DNA of 64,000 nt from Novosphingobium resinovorum (GCF_001742225.1 NZ_CP017078.1:248001-312000), one strand, 5' to 3'; positions 41,588 through 50,485 are shown, counted from the stretch's first letter. Numbers and translations are program-made. Notes: generated by a model not told the origin, from the letters alone.

Positions 41588-42467
41588 GGCTCTGTTGCAA
41601 AAATCGTGAAGCTTGAGCATGCTTGGCGGAGATTGGACGGACGGAACGATGACGGATTTCAAGTGGCGCCATTTCCAGGGTGATGTGATCCTGTGGGCGG
41701 TGCGCTGGTATTGTCGCTATCCGATCAGCTATCGCGACCTTGAGGAAATGCTGGCGGAACGCGGCATTTCGGTCGACCATACGACGATCTATCGCTGGGT
41801 CCAGTGCTACGCCCCGGAGATGGAGAAGCGGCTGCGCTGGTTCTGGCGGCGTGGCTTTGATCCGAGCTGGCGCCTGGATGAAACCTACGTCAAGGTGCGG
41901 GGCAAGTGGACCTACCTGTACCGGGCAGTCGACAAGCGGGGCGACACGATCGATTTCTACCTGTCGCCGACCCGCAGCGCCAAGGCAGCGAAGCGGTTCC
42001 TGGGCAAGGCCCTGCGAGGCCTGAAGCACTGGGAAAAGCCTGCCACGCTCAATACCGACAAAGCGCCGAGCTATGGTGCAGCGATCACCGAATTGAAGCG
42101 CGAAGGAAAGCTGGACCGGGAGACGGCCCACCGGCAGGTGAAGTATCTCAATAACGTGATCGAGGCCGATCACGGAAAGCTCAAGATACTGATCAAGCCG
42201 GTGCGCGGTTTCAAATCGATCCCCACGGCCTATGCCACGATCAAGGGATTCGAAGTCATGCGAGCCCTGCGCAAAGGACAGGCTCGCCCCTGGTGCCTGC
42301 AGCCCGGCATCAGGGGCGAGGTGCGCCTTGTGGAGAGAGCTTTTGGCATTGGGCCCTCGGCGCTGACGGAGGCCATGGGCATGCTCAACCACCATTTCGC
42401 AGCAGCCGCCTGATCGGCGCAGAGCGACAGCCTACCTCTGACTGCCGCCAATCTTTGCAACAGAGCC
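41588..42467 (+). mobile_element. IS6100
   Basis: 880 bp with terminal inverted repeats GGCTCTGTTGCAAA / TTTGCAACAGAGCC, the size and ends of IS6100. Flanks gctgcgct and cggcattg are not duplicated, so the copy arose from recombination or cointegration. It separates maintenance module 1 from module 2. Confidence 0.95.
41649..42413 (+). CDS. tnpA: IS6100 transposase
   Basis: 254 aa, MTDFKWRHFQGDVILWAVRW start; the DDE residues are in RLDETYVKVRGKWTYLYRAV (D), ATLNTDKAPSYGAAITELKR (D) and VKYLNNVIEADHGKLKILIK (E). Known IS6100 sequence to the end (AMGMLNHHFAAAA). Intact. IS6-family elements transpose by replicative cointegration, fitting the replicon fusion here. Confidence 0.95.
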   Translation: MTDFKWRHFQGDVILWAVRWYCRYPISYRDLEEMLAERGISVDHTTIYRWVQCYAPEMEKRLRWFWRRGFDPSWRLDETYVKVRGKWTYLYRAVDKRGDTIDFYLSPTRSAKAAKRFLGKALRGLKHWEKPATLNTDKAPSYGAAITELKREGKLDRETAHRQVKYLNNVIEADHGKLKILIKPVRGFKSIPTAYATIKGFEVMRALRKGQARPWCLQPGIRGEVRLVERAFGIGPSALTEAMGMLNHHFAAAA

Positions 42468-42897
42468 CGGCATTGCCCGCTTTCATCGCTTGGTTGAGGT
42501 TGCGGCCGATGCGCTGAAGCTGCATCCGAATTGGTGCTACGGCGTCGCGCAGGCCGTCGTCGACGCCACTTTTCAGCGCGATGTGGCGGCGCACTAACGC
42601 CTTGATCCAACCCGCGCGATCAATTCCGCGCTCGGCCGCTCGATGATCGAGGACCGCCGTCTCGGCATCGGTGAAGCGAAGCGACACGCGGTTCCCGGCG
42701 CTGTCGGCCCGGGGCGCGATGCGCGGAGCGTCCGCGACGTGTTTCAGGGACTGTTGCAGCACGGTTCGCAGGAGCGCGCTGCGCCCTCCCCTCCCCTCTG
42801 CCACGGCGTCGAACGCGGCCAGCAGCTCGCGATCGACGCGGGCAGTCAGCATCGCTGGTTCTTTACTGGGGGATGAAGGCTGCGGCGCGATCGACAT
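42468..42897 (-). pseudogene. MobC-like mobilisation protein, 3' end lost
   Basis: Starts MSIAPQPSSPSKEPAMLTAR (internal ATG at 42852). RVSLRFTDAETAVLDHRAAE, RGIDRAGWIKALVRRHIALK and MQLQRIGRNLNQAMKAGN are the MobC/relaxosome RHH and C-terminal boxes. At NAG it runs into IS6100. MobC genes are followed by their relaxase, so a relaxase gene was probably lost at this border. Confidence 0.8.
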
Positions 42898-42983
42898 AGC
42901 TCAACGGGGATAATGTAATACAACGAGCGCCGCAATACCTATCCTGCCACCATCAAAAATCCCCCACCTAAATCTGCTTCCAC

Positions 42984-43001
42984 GTGTGCCACGTGGCACA
43001 C
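42984..43001. promoter_or_regulatory. Candidate parS centromere of module 2
   Basis: GTGTGCCACGTGGCACAC, a perfect 18-bp palindrome 99 bp behind the parB stop. Centromeres of ParB-type systems are such palindromes near parAB. A one-mismatch core TGCCACATGGCA also occurs inside parA near 44776. Confidence 0.5.
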
Positions 43002-43099
43002 CCCAATTCTTTTGGAAGCGATGAAGACGCGGAAAGGAAGGATTGGGTTCAGGGCGCGAGCGACGGCCGCTGCCGGCGCTCTCACTCACACCGGCGCGA

Positions 43100-44110
43100 T
43101 CAGCGCCAGCTCACGATGCGCGGTTCCGCTTCACCGTCGAAGTGCACCAGCGCCTCGACAACCATCGCGCGCTTTCCCTCGATCTCGATGGTCGGCCGCT
43201 CCACGCGCTGCTTGCCACCTTTCGGCTTCGTCGTAGCGCGAGGGGCAGGGGCCTGTGCAGGCGCGGGAGGATCGATCGATATGGCAGGAACCACCGGCGT
43301 CTCGTCCAGCGCACGATCGGCCTCCGCATCCCGGATTGTGTCCGTCGTGGGCTCCGGTGCGGGCGTCTCTCCCGGGCTCTGCGTATCGTCATCGCCGCTA
43401 TCGGAGGTCGCATCGACTTCCGGTGAGGGGGCGGGGTCAGCTTTGGGTGCCGACTTCTTCGCGCCAACCTCGCGCGCGAAACGCTCGCACGCCAACACGG
43501 TCATATCCTCGGCCGCGGTGTTCGCAACAAAGGCTCGTGTCGCAGCATCGTCCGTCTTGGCGGCCTGGGTGAGCGCGACAGCGCTCCGCATCGATATGTC
43601 GGCGAACAGCAGCGCGATATAGTCCGGCGCCTTAGCGAGACCCTGATACCGGGTGAGCAGCGTGCGGTTACGCCCCGTTGCACGCGCCAGCTCAGCCAGG
43701 GAGCGCCCCTTCGCGACCTGCCCCGTGACAAACCGGATCATGTCGGCCGTCGACAGATCCTCGCGCTGATCGTTCTCGATGAACTGATCGATGCGGACCC
43801 GTTCGATATCATCGGTCTTGCTGACGATCGCGCGGACCGGCACGCCGAGCTTCTGGCACGCGCGCCAGCGCCGCTCGCCGAACATGATCCGGTAGCGCCC
43901 GTCGTCATCCCTCGGAGCGACAGTGATTGGCTGGAGCTGGCCGCGCTCCTTGATCGTCTCGGCCATTTCGTCGATCTTGGCCGGGTCGATCTCGCTGCGG
44001 ACGTTCTCCGGATCGGGATACAGCAGCTCGGGGTCGATGAGCTGGACGCGATCGGCGTCCGCGACGGCGGCCTTCTCGCTGAAAACGTCGAAACCGGAGA
44101 AGTCTGTCAT
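43100..44110 (-). CDS. parB: ParB-type partition protein (module 2)
   Basis: 336 aa. ParB/Srx-like nuclease-fold region: VQLIDPELLYPDPENVRSEI, ETIKERGQLQPITVAPRDDD, YRIMFGERRWRACQKLGVPV, IDQFIENDQREDLSTADMIR; then the HTH SLAELARATGRNRTLLTRYQ. The region from about residue 225 is acidic and proline-rich, followed by a basic dimerisation tail. It overlaps parA by 4 bp. It should bind the nearby parS candidate. Confidence 0.93.
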   Translation of the reverse strand: MTDFSGFDVFSEKAAVADADRVQLIDPELLYPDPENVRSEIDPAKIDEMAETIKERGQLQPITVAPRDDDGRYRIMFGERRWRACQKLGVPVRAIVSKTDDIERVRIDQFIENDQREDLSTADMIRFVTGQVAKGRSLAELARATGRNRTLLTRYQGLAKAPDYIALLFADISMRSAVALTQAAKTDDAATRAFVANTAAEDMTVLACERFAREVGAKKSAPKADPAPSPEVDATSDSGDDDTQSPGETPAPEPTTDTIRDAEADRALDETPVVPAISIDPPAPAQAPAPRATTKPKGGKQRVERPTIEIEGKRAMVVEALVHFDGEAEPRIVSWR

Positions 44111-44847
44111 ACGTGGCTCCCGATCCGGGTCATCGCTTCCTCAAGGAACGCGCGCATTGCGGGAAGCGAATTGCGCACGTCCTTATCGAAGCGCCACACC
44201 GGCACATGCTCTTGGATGGCCTGGCTGTAGTGCGCGCGTTCCGGAAGGACGGCGGTGAACAGATTGCGGCCGATCTTGCTCTTGATCGCGGCGAGCATGT
44301 CCATCTGATGCCGATCGTTGGCTCGCACGCGATTGGGGACCAGGCCGACGACGTGGATCGGCGTGCGCCGCTTCCCATTGACCGTCGCGATCGAGTCCGA
44401 GACCTGCTTGGTTGCAGCAGGGCCGAACGGCCCCAGCTCGACGGGGACGATCAGGTGGTTGCACACCAACAGCGCGGCGAAATTGATCCATGACCAAGAG
44501 GGCGGCGTGTCGATGACGCAATAATCGAAATGCGGATCGAGCGCCGGAAAGTTGACATTGATGTTCGAAAGCGCGCGCGGGTAGTCCGCGTCATACTCGC
44601 CGCCCATGCGGTTCGAGTAGATCGCGAGCCGGGGAAAACTGGCGGGCGGGGTGTAGCCCGGCTCAAAGAGCGGCTTGCACGTGCCAAGGCTCTCGAAGTC
44701 GGCCAGTGCATCGGTCGCGTTGCACTGGCGATCAAGGTCGAGAAACAGCACGCGATGGCCGGCATCGGCCAGATGCCATGCCACATGGCACGCGATCATC
44801 GTCTTGCCGGCGCCGCCCTTCTCGACGTTGATGGCGATGGTCTTCAC
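44107..44847 (-). CDS. parA: ParA-type partition ATPase (module 2)
   Basis: 246 aa. INVEKGGAGKTMIACHVAWH is the deviant Walker A (KGGAGKT), then FLDLDRQCNATDALADFESL and CVIDTPPSWSWINFAALLVC. It is only distantly similar to the ParA of module 1, so the two systems are independent. A second compatible partition system in one plasmid supports replicon fusion. Confidence 0.93.
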   Translation of the reverse strand: MKTIAINVEKGGAGKTMIACHVAWHLADAGHRVLFLDLDRQCNATDALADFESLGTCKPLFEPGYTPPASFPRLAIYSNRMGGEYDADYPRALSNINVNFPALDPHFDYCVIDTPPSWSWINFAALLVCNHLIVPVELGPFGPAATKQVSDSIATVNGKRRTPIHVVGLVPNRVRANDRHQMDMLAAIKSKIGRNLFTAVLPERAHYSQAIQEHVPVWRFDKDVRNSLPAMRAFLEEAMTRIGSHV

Positions 44848-44850
44848 GCG

Positions 44851-45042
44851 CTACCAGCCTCGATCGGAGTTGTTGTTCCAGTGGTCGTAACCGCGATAGT
44901 TCGAATCCGTTCGCGTGTTGCGACGCGCCTCCTCGTCCGGAGTGTCGCCACTCCAGATGCGCAGGCTCTTGCCGCCACCGCCCCTGAGGACGGTCCAAGC
45001 GATCAGGACGAACAATCCGATCGTCAGTAGATTACCCAACAT
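44851..45042 (-). CDS. Small membrane protein (63 aa)
   Basis: One N-terminal membrane segment (MLGNLLTIGLFVLIAWTVLR) followed by a polar tail rich in Asn, Arg and Asp (NTRTDSNYRGYDHWNNNSDR). I do not recognise it. It sits just upstream of parA on the same strand and behind the palindromic operator at 45089. Confidence 0.5.
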   Translation of the reverse strand: MLGNLLTIGLFVLIAWTVLRGGGGKSLRIWSGDTPDEEARRNTRTDSNYRGYDHWNNNSDRGW

Positions 45043-45088
45043 GGCCTTCGCCTCCGTCGCCTTGATGAAAGGCGCAACCTGTAATATA

Positions 45089-45121
45089 CGATACCGCTAA
45101 TGCCGTCAATATGCGGTATCG
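45089..45121. promoter_or_regulatory. Inverted repeat in a divergent promoter region
   Basis: CGATACCGC (45089-45097) and GCGGTATCG (45113-45121), 15 bases apart, between the small membrane protein and the 66-aa protein read in the opposite direction. The symmetric arrangement suggests an operator for the 66-aa protein or ParA/ParB. Confidence 0.5.
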
Positions 45122-45140
45122 GTAATTACTAGGGCATTGG

Positions 45141-45341
45141 ATGACGTCTAGCAATATCCGTTCTGTCGGTCGCCCTCCAATGGGGGATCAGACGCTTGCG
45201 CGGTTCCCAAAAGGCACGCTGGGGCGCATCAAATCAGTTCTTCGGGATGGCGAGAGTCAAGCCGACTTCATGCGCGAGGCGGTCGAGCTGGAGCTACGCC
45301 GGCGAGAGGGGCCGCCGGTAGGCGGCCCCGACCGCGCCTAG
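45141..45341 (+). CDS. Small RHH-like DNA-binding protein (66 aa)
   Basis: MTSSNIRSVGRPPMGDQTLA, then RFPKGTLGRIKSVLRDGESQ, ADFMREAVELELRRREG. A beta strand followed by two helices with DFMREAVELEL is the pattern of ribbon-helix-helix (CopG/MetJ) repressors. It may bind the inverted repeat 20 bp upstream and regulate itself. Its end overlaps the ssb stop on the other strand. Confidence 0.6.
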   Translation: MTSSNIRSVGRPPMGDQTLARFPKGTLGRIKSVLRDGESQADFMREAVELELRRREGPPVGGPDRA

Positions 45342-45658
45342 TCGCGATCTTCCGAGCCCTTGGCGAGAACCGCAAAGCCGTCGGCGATCAGTTCCACCGT
45401 GTAGCGCTTGCCCTCGGCAGTGTCGTAAGAGTTCTGCCGGACGCGGCCCGTGATATGCACCAAGTCGCCCTTCTGAGCCTTCGCGGCGCGCTCGATCAGC
45501 TTGCCGAACAGAGTCACCTCGTTCCAGTGGGTATCCGTCACCCACTCGCCATTGTCCTGGCGGTTGTAGTTGGCGGCGACGTTCACCTTCGTCACCTTGT
45601 CATGCTCCGTGATCTTGCCGACGCGGCCGATGATCCGAAATTCAGCGATGTTCTGCAT
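45338..45658 (-). CDS. ssb: Single-stranded DNA-binding protein
   Basis: 106 aa from MQNIAEFRIIGRVGKITEHD. The OB fold is visible in VTKVNVAANYNRQDNGEWVT, DTHWNEVTLFGKLIERAAKA and QKGDLVHITGRVRQNSYDTA. It lacks the acidic C-terminal tip of chromosomal SSB (ends KGSEDRD). Plasmid SSBs cover single strands during transfer and replication. An upstream ATG is less likely. Confidence 0.9.
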   Translation of the reverse strand: MQNIAEFRIIGRVGKITEHDKVTKVNVAANYNRQDNGEWVTDTHWNEVTLFGKLIERAAKAQKGDLVHITGRVRQNSYDTAEGKRYTVELIADGFAVLAKGSEDRD

Positions 45659-46192
45659 GGTCCTGTCCTTTCGATTGATCAGGCTCATTCCTGATGGGAA
45701 TTGAAAGGGAGTGCAGTCGCCGCGATCAAGCGAAAAAACGGAGGGTCCGCGCAGCGGAAACCGTAGGCGCAGCCGGTTATTTGCTTGATCGTAGAAGGCG
45801 GCCAGCGCCCATTTTCCCATCGATTCAGGAAGAGCCGATCGAAGGGGCAGACGTGAATGTCGCGCGGGGGATCTCGGCGCCGCGGCTCAGTCGTGGCGCG
45901 GCAAAGGGATGGTCGACCAGTTCGACATGGCCGCGGGGGAAGGGAAGGGGGAACGCCGATGAAAAGGGCATTCGATCCAGATCGCGCGCTCTTTGGCTTG
46001 AAGACCTGGCGCTACGGCCGCGCTCAAGGTGAAAAAAACGGCTCAACCAAGCACGAACGTGGCCATTTGAGCGCTGCAGAAGCCGCATGCTCCCCTCGGG
46101 AGCACCGCGACGCGGAGCGGCGCGTCCGACGGTTCGGTTAGGTGCCGTCATAGTGATTTGGCGTATCGGGTTGGGTCAGAGCGTCCTCGCCG
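45659..46192. other. Region without a supported gene
   Basis: Between ssb and the HTH gene. Open frames are short and arginine-rich, with no ribosome sites or known motifs. Confidence 0.35.
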
Positions 46193-47029
46193 TCAGGCGT
46201 TAGAGCGTTGGCCGACTAGGCCAACTCCATCTGTCCCTAGTAAATATGAATCTAGGAGCGGTTGACCATTTTTTTGAGACTCTTGGTTCTCGATCGCGAT
46301 GGCAAGGCTGTCCAACACGCGCCGCAAGCCTTCGTCCTCGATGTCTTCGGCGACCATCTGGCGAGGGGTGCGCCAGAGTCGCATGGTTTCTATCTCTTCG
46401 ATACGATCCACCTCACGCTGCACCACGTCATCGGGGAGCGGCACGGGCCGAAGAAAGCGCGGAAGGAACCGAGCGAGCCGGTTGGGGAAGCTCATGCGAT
46501 AGACGTTCGACGTCTGCGCGTTGCGCGCCTTGTGGCGGTCGGCGGGCGGATCGATCGGGACGCATCGCCGCTGCTTCTCGATCAACCCCATCTTGGCGAG
46601 GATCGACAGGCCGCGCCCGACACTCGCGCGAGACAGGCCGCTCGCGGCCTCGATCCATTCCCAGGTTGGGAAAACCTTGCCGGCGCAGGTTCGGGCAAGC
46701 GTCGTAAGCTGCTCGAACACGCGGATCGCCGCTGGCGTTATCAGCGTGACGAGCCGTTCGTCCTCGGAGAGCTGGCGACCCTCGGCGCGCGCGAGCCGCC
46801 GCACAGCGTTCTTGCGCTTCAGCAGCTCCACAGCCTTCTTATAGAGCCGGTCGGTTTCGCCCTTCGCGTAGCTGTAGAAAAAGTCATCCTCGAACGTGCC
46901 GGCACGCCGGCTGTTCGGATGCACATGCGCGCGCGTCGGGTTTGGTGCGCCCGATCGTGATCTCGGCCGCGCGCGCTCAATGCGGTCGAGCGCCATGAAG
47001 CTCGCCTGCGCGAGTGAAACTGCTCCCAT
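46193..47029 (-). CDS. Replication-associated winged-helix protein
   Basis: 278 aa from MGAVSLAQASFMALDRIERA with GGGGA 7 nt upstream. VRRLARAEGRQLSEDERLVT, TPAAIRVFEQLTTLARTCAG, TWEWIEAASGLSRASVGRGL, SILAKMGLIEKQRRCVPIDP form a DnaD-/RepA-like winged helix; TSNVYRMSFPNRLARFLPRF follows. Similar proteins lie between the iteron origin and ssb in sphingomonad plasmids. A helper role in replication initiation is inference. Confidence 0.6.
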   Translation of the reverse strand: MGAVSLAQASFMALDRIERARPRSRSGAPNPTRAHVHPNSRRAGTFEDDFFYSYAKGETDRLYKKAVELLKRKNAVRRLARAEGRQLSEDERLVTLITPAAIRVFEQLTTLARTCAGKVFPTWEWIEAASGLSRASVGRGLSILAKMGLIEKQRRCVPIDPPADRHKARNAQTSNVYRMSFPNRLARFLPRFLRPVPLPDDVVQREVDRIEEIETMRLWRTPRQMVAEDIEDEGLRRVLDSLAIAIENQESQKNGQPLLDSYLLGTDGVGLVGQRSNA

Positions 47030-47301
47030 CGTCCGTCCCCTTCATCGGGGCCGGGACCAGGCAAAACTTGGGCGTGGCGCGAAGCGCGCTCCCTTGAACC
47101 GAAGCTCAGGAACGGGTATGAGGGGGGTGTCTTATGTCCCGATCGATGCCGCCAAGCATCGCTCATCACATTCCAGGGTGCCCGGCCTCGTGCCGGGCAT
47201 TCGTTTATGTGGTCACGGCCGCTCCCTAATTCGTCGTCCGCCAATTGCGCACGACATCGGTATTTTTTGCCGGAAGCGACGCGCCAGCGAAACAACTACA
47301 A

Positions 47302-47425
47302 TTCGTGCTTTCGCGGACTAATGCAGGAAAAAGTTCGTGCTATCGCGGACCCGGGTGACGCGGGTTCGTGCTTTCGCGGACCTGACTTCGTGTTTTCGGG
47401 GACCGGCACTCGTGCTTTCGCGGAC
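47302..47425. repeat. Iterons behind repA (five copies)
   Basis: TTCGTGCTTTCGCGGAC and close variants at 47302, 47334, 47365, 47387 and 47409 (17 bp each), all in the same direction. Spacing 32, 31, 22 and 22 bp: the last ones fit two helical turns. They are binding sites for RepA at a theta-replication origin. Confidence 0.9.
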
Positions 47426-47465
47426 CAAACAAGGCCGCGATGCAGAATCGATTCGCAACCCGCGC

Positions 47466-48326
47466 TTAGGCGGACATCAACGCCGGCTTCGGCGTAATTG
47501 TCACAGTCGTCGCGGTGGTATTCCGGCCCTTGCCCGCGACTGTCGCACTGGATGCAGTATCGCCCATAATGATGTGAAAGTCGGGGATGGCATTTGCGTC
47601 GGTAATGCCCTTCATTACGTGCCGGAAGTGCTTCAAGGAATTTTGGTAGCCGAGTTGGAGCCGCAAATCGTCTAGCCCGACTTGGACTGCACCACCCTTG
47701 CAGGTCGAAAGCGCGACCTCATAAAGCCGGCGCTCGACAGGGCCGAGCTGGAAATAGGAGGGCGAATATTCCAGCACGCGACGATCGCGCAGGATCGCAC
47801 GGTAAAGCCAGTCGCACAGGCGAACCTTGACGCCCTTCAATCGCTTATCGCCGTTTTTGCTCTTGGTGTAGTGGAGCTGCGCTTCCGACAACCAAGAGAA
47901 GAAGCCAGCCTGGCCCTCGCCACCCGCTTCGATGTTGGTCTTGATCTGCGTGCCCTGGAGTCGTTCCAGCGCATCGGACAGTCGCGAGTAGGAGCGCGCC
48001 GAGCCATTGACGCCGGTCACGCGGAAAAGATCGTGAGCGGTAAAATAGAAATCTTGGGCAACAGCCTCGCCGGCATCAAGTTTGGAGACCAGCAAGCTCG
48101 CTATATAGAGCAATACTTCCTTGTCGTAGATAGTAGCGACCCCGCGAGGGCCGGGACCGATCTCGATCGACACCGCGTCGGTCTTGTAGATCAGCGAACG
48201 CTTCCACGCCGTCTTGGACAAAGCGAAAAACGGATACGCCATCAACGACTGCTCGCCGCGGACCTCGGTCAGCAATGGGCTGTCGAGAATGAACAAGTCG
48301 CCTTGGCTCAGGTCACGCTCGGTCAT
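47466..48326 (-). CDS. repA: Plasmid replication initiator RepA (RPA family)
   Basis: 286 aa from MTERDLSQGDLFILDSPLLT. SLMAYPFFALSKTAWKRSLI, IEIGPGPRGVATIYDKEVLL, YIASLLVSKLDAGEAVAQDF, GSARSYSRLSDALERLQGTQ and LRDRRVLEYSPSYFQLGPVE, RRLYEVALSTCKGG are the replication initiator RPA (TrfA-like) family signatures. It binds iterons to open the origin; iterons lie on both sides of the gene. Confidence 0.93.
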   Translation of the reverse strand: MTERDLSQGDLFILDSPLLTEVRGEQSLMAYPFFALSKTAWKRSLIYKTDAVSIEIGPGPRGVATIYDKEVLLYIASLLVSKLDAGEAVAQDFYFTAHDLFRVTGVNGSARSYSRLSDALERLQGTQIKTNIEAGGEGQAGFFSWLSEAQLHYTKSKNGDKRLKGVKVRLCDWLYRAILRDRRVLEYSPSYFQLGPVERRLYEVALSTCKGGAVQVGLDDLRLQLGYQNSLKHFRHVMKGITDANAIPDFHIIMGDTASSATVAGKGRNTTATTVTITPKPALMSA

Positions 48327-48341
48327 GCCGCAATTTCCCGG

Positions 48342-48462
48342 GTCCGCGAAAGCACGAACGGCGAGGAAGGATGGTCCGCGAAAGCACGAAACGGACCGTC
48401 GTCGCCACGGAAGGCAGAGGGCAGAGCCAGCGATCGGTGCCAATCTTCGTGCTTTCGCGGAC
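48342..48462. repeat. Iterons upstream of repA (three copies, two orientations)
   Basis: GTCCGCGAAAGCACGAA at 48342 and 48374 (same direction) and the inverse TTCGTGCTTTCGCGGAC at 48446. Such inverted iterons in front of the initiator gene normally serve autorepression and handcuffing. Confidence 0.85.
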
Positions 48463-48625
48463 CGACGTGGTGACAGGCGGCGTCGGCAGTAACTCGTCTC
48501 GCAAACGATCGATTTTGAAGCGGCACCATATGAGAATGTGTAGCAGCCGCGCAGCGCGTATCAAAACACTTTCTCGATTGTGTGCTGTCGTGATAGGCGC
48601 GAAGGATGAGTTTTGAGAACGATTC

Positions 48626-49216
48626 ATGCTGATCGGCTATGCGCGCGTCTCGACGCCCGAACAGGATCTGACGCCCCAGCTCGACGCGCTGCGCGAAGCT
48701 GGGTGCGAGCGGACCTTCACCGACAAAGCGAGCGGCGCCAAGGCGGACCGCGCTGGTCTAGCCGAAGCTCTGTCGCACGCACGTGCCGGAGACGTGCTGG
48801 TGGTGTGGAAGCTCGATCGTCTCGGCCGAACGATGAAGGGGCTGATCGATCTGGCCGCGAACCTTGCTGATCGCGGCATCGGCTTCCGTTCGCTCACGGA
48901 CGGCATCGACACTGGCGGCACCGCCGGCAAGCTCGTCTTTCACATCATGGCTGCGATGGCCGAAATGGAACGCGACCTCATCCGCGAGCGCACGACGGCT
49001 GCCTTGATCGTGGCGCGGCGCGAGGGAAGGGTAGGCGGCCGAAAGACGGTGATGACGCCCAAGCGGCTAGAGGCAGCTCGCAAGCTCTTGGCTTCGGGGA
49101 TGACGGTGCGCGAGATCGCGCCGACGATCGGTGTATCGGTGCCGACGCTCTACCGCCATTTCCCGGCGCCGGTGCAGGAGGCCATCAGCGCGGAAGGGGA
49201 AGGCCCTGGCGCGTGA
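48626..49216 (+). CDS. Serine recombinase (resolvase)
   Basis: 196 aa, MLIGYARVSTPEQDLTPQLD with the catalytic Ser in ARVST; DVLVVWKLDRLGRTMKGLID, GKLVFHIMAAMAEMERDLIR and the C-terminal HTH SGMTVREIAPTIGVSVPTLY. Plasmid-encoded resolvases of this type split multimers. Overlaps the next small gene. Confidence 0.92.
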   Translation: MLIGYARVSTPEQDLTPQLDALREAGCERTFTDKASGAKADRAGLAEALSHARAGDVLVVWKLDRLGRTMKGLIDLAANLADRGIGFRSLTDGIDTGGTAGKLVFHIMAAMAEMERDLIRERTTAALIVARREGRVGGRKTVMTPKRLEAARKLLASGMTVREIAPTIGVSVPTLYRHFPAPVQEAISAEGEGPGA

Positions 49217-49401
49217 ACGTCTGGCTCTTCACCGGCGCAGACGGATTATCCGCTCTGACGATTGACGGGGAGGGGGCGAACCTCCCCGCCGAGCTGGGGC
49301 CGTGGACCAAGGTTCGGGCGATCGAATTGCACAATGACGGCCCCGACGAACAAGAGGCCATCGCCCTGATCGGCGAACATGGATTCTGCTGTTTCAACTA
49401 G
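49213..49401 (+). CDS. Small hypothetical protein (62 aa)
   Basis: GTG start overlapping the resolvase stop gives MNVWLFTGADGLSALTIDGE, GANLPAELGPWTKVRAIELH, NDGPDEQEAIALIGEHGFCC FN. Compact and soluble, with protein-like composition. Unknown family; probably co-translated with the resolvase. The stretch 49402-49618 holds nothing recognised. Confidence 0.5.
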   Translation: MNVWLFTGADGLSALTIDGEGANLPAELGPWTKVRAIELHNDGPDEQEAIALIGEHGFCCFN

Positions 49402-49618
49402 CAATTGATCTGATCTCGCATCGATGCGCCGAACGGTGCATATGCCATGTTCCCTTTCCGTTCCATCACGCGTTACAATGGCCGTGAAGGGAATCACCAT
49501 GCTGCCACTAATGCAGCCGGTGCCGATCGCCGAGGTGCCGAAGGGGATTCTTCTAGGCCCAGTCGGCCCGAAGCTGCGATTTTGGCCATGTTGAAGAACA
49601 AAGATTGAACATGGCGAT

Positions 49619-50485
49619 CTACCAGGCTCGCTCTTGTCCTCCAATCTCGTAAACATCGGTCTCGATCGAGCACCTGTAGCTCTCTGCGATGTTGAACATC
49701 TCTGTCTGGAGAGATGCGATCTCATCATCGAGGCTGACGCCATCGGCACCCTGATCATAGGCGACGGTCAGCGTGTAATCGCAGTTCCCGGTCTTTTGCA
49801 TCTGGTAATCCCGCTCCAGCATCGCCTCAATGCGCTCGCGAGCGGGCTTTCTGCCACGACCATGCTTGTTGAAGTTCTCGATGGTCAGATGCAGGGCGAT
49901 GGTGACAGAAGGCGGCTTTTCCGGCAGCCCGATCCTTGAAGGAATGACGTCAAGCGCCCGATAGACGGTCATTCTTGAGATCTTGAGGTCGCGCGCGACG
50001 CTGGCCTTGCTCGCGCCGGCGGTGATCCGGCGTCGGATTTCATCGTCATCGATGTTTTTCTTCCGGCCTTTGTAGACGCCTTCGGCGCGCGCCGCCTCGA
50101 TCCCGGCGCGCTGCCGGTCCTTGATGAACGTCAGTTCCATGTCCGCGACCATGCCCAGAATGGTGATCACCATCCGCCCCATGCTTCCGGCCGTCGTCAC
50201 CTCCGGCTCAAGCACCCGCAATGAGGCTCCCTTCTGGTCGAGTTCATGAACCAGATTGAGAACATCGCGTGTGGAGCGACCGAGCCGATCGAGACGCAGG
50301 ACGACGAGTTCGTCATCGGCGCGCAGGAACTGCATGATCGTCTCAAGCTCCGTGCGTCCAGTGCGCGATGCGCCCGAGCCTGTTTCGGAGCGGAGGATTT
50401 CACAGCCCGCTGCCTTCAACCGGGCAACCTGGATGTCGAGATCCTGGTCGATGGTGCTGACGCGGGCGTAGCCGACGCGGGTCAT
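49619..50485 (-). CDS. tnpR: Tn3-type resolvase TnpR (extended form)
   Basis: 288 aa from MTRVGYARVSTIDQDLDIQV (catalytic Ser in ARVST). ADDELVVLRLDRLGRSTRDV and MGRMVITILGMVADMELTFI are resolvase boxes; the HTH is SKASVARDLKISRMTVYRAL. A roughly 100-residue C-terminal extension (HLTIENFNKHGRGRKPARER...) is found in one branch of Tn3-family resolvases. It sits beside the end of a Tn3 transposase gene. Confidence 0.88.
   Translation of the reverse strand: MTRVGYARVSTIDQDLDIQVARLKAAGCEILRSETGSGASRTGRTELETIMQFLRADDELVVLRLDRLGRSTRDVLNLVHELDQKGASLRVLEPEVTTAGSMGRMVITILGMVADMELTFIKDRQRAGIEAARAEGVYKGRKKNIDDDEIRRRITAGASKASVARDLKISRMTVYRALDVIPSRIGLPEKPPSVTIALHLTIENFNKHGRGRKPARERIEAMLERDYQMQKTGNCDYTLTVAYDQGADGVSLDDEIASLQTEMFNIAESYRCSIETDVYEIGGQERAW

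Noticed and set aside
44768..44785. Second parS in parA
   Set aside because: The partial palindrome encodes conserved ParA residues (CHVAWHLAD), so similarity may be chance.
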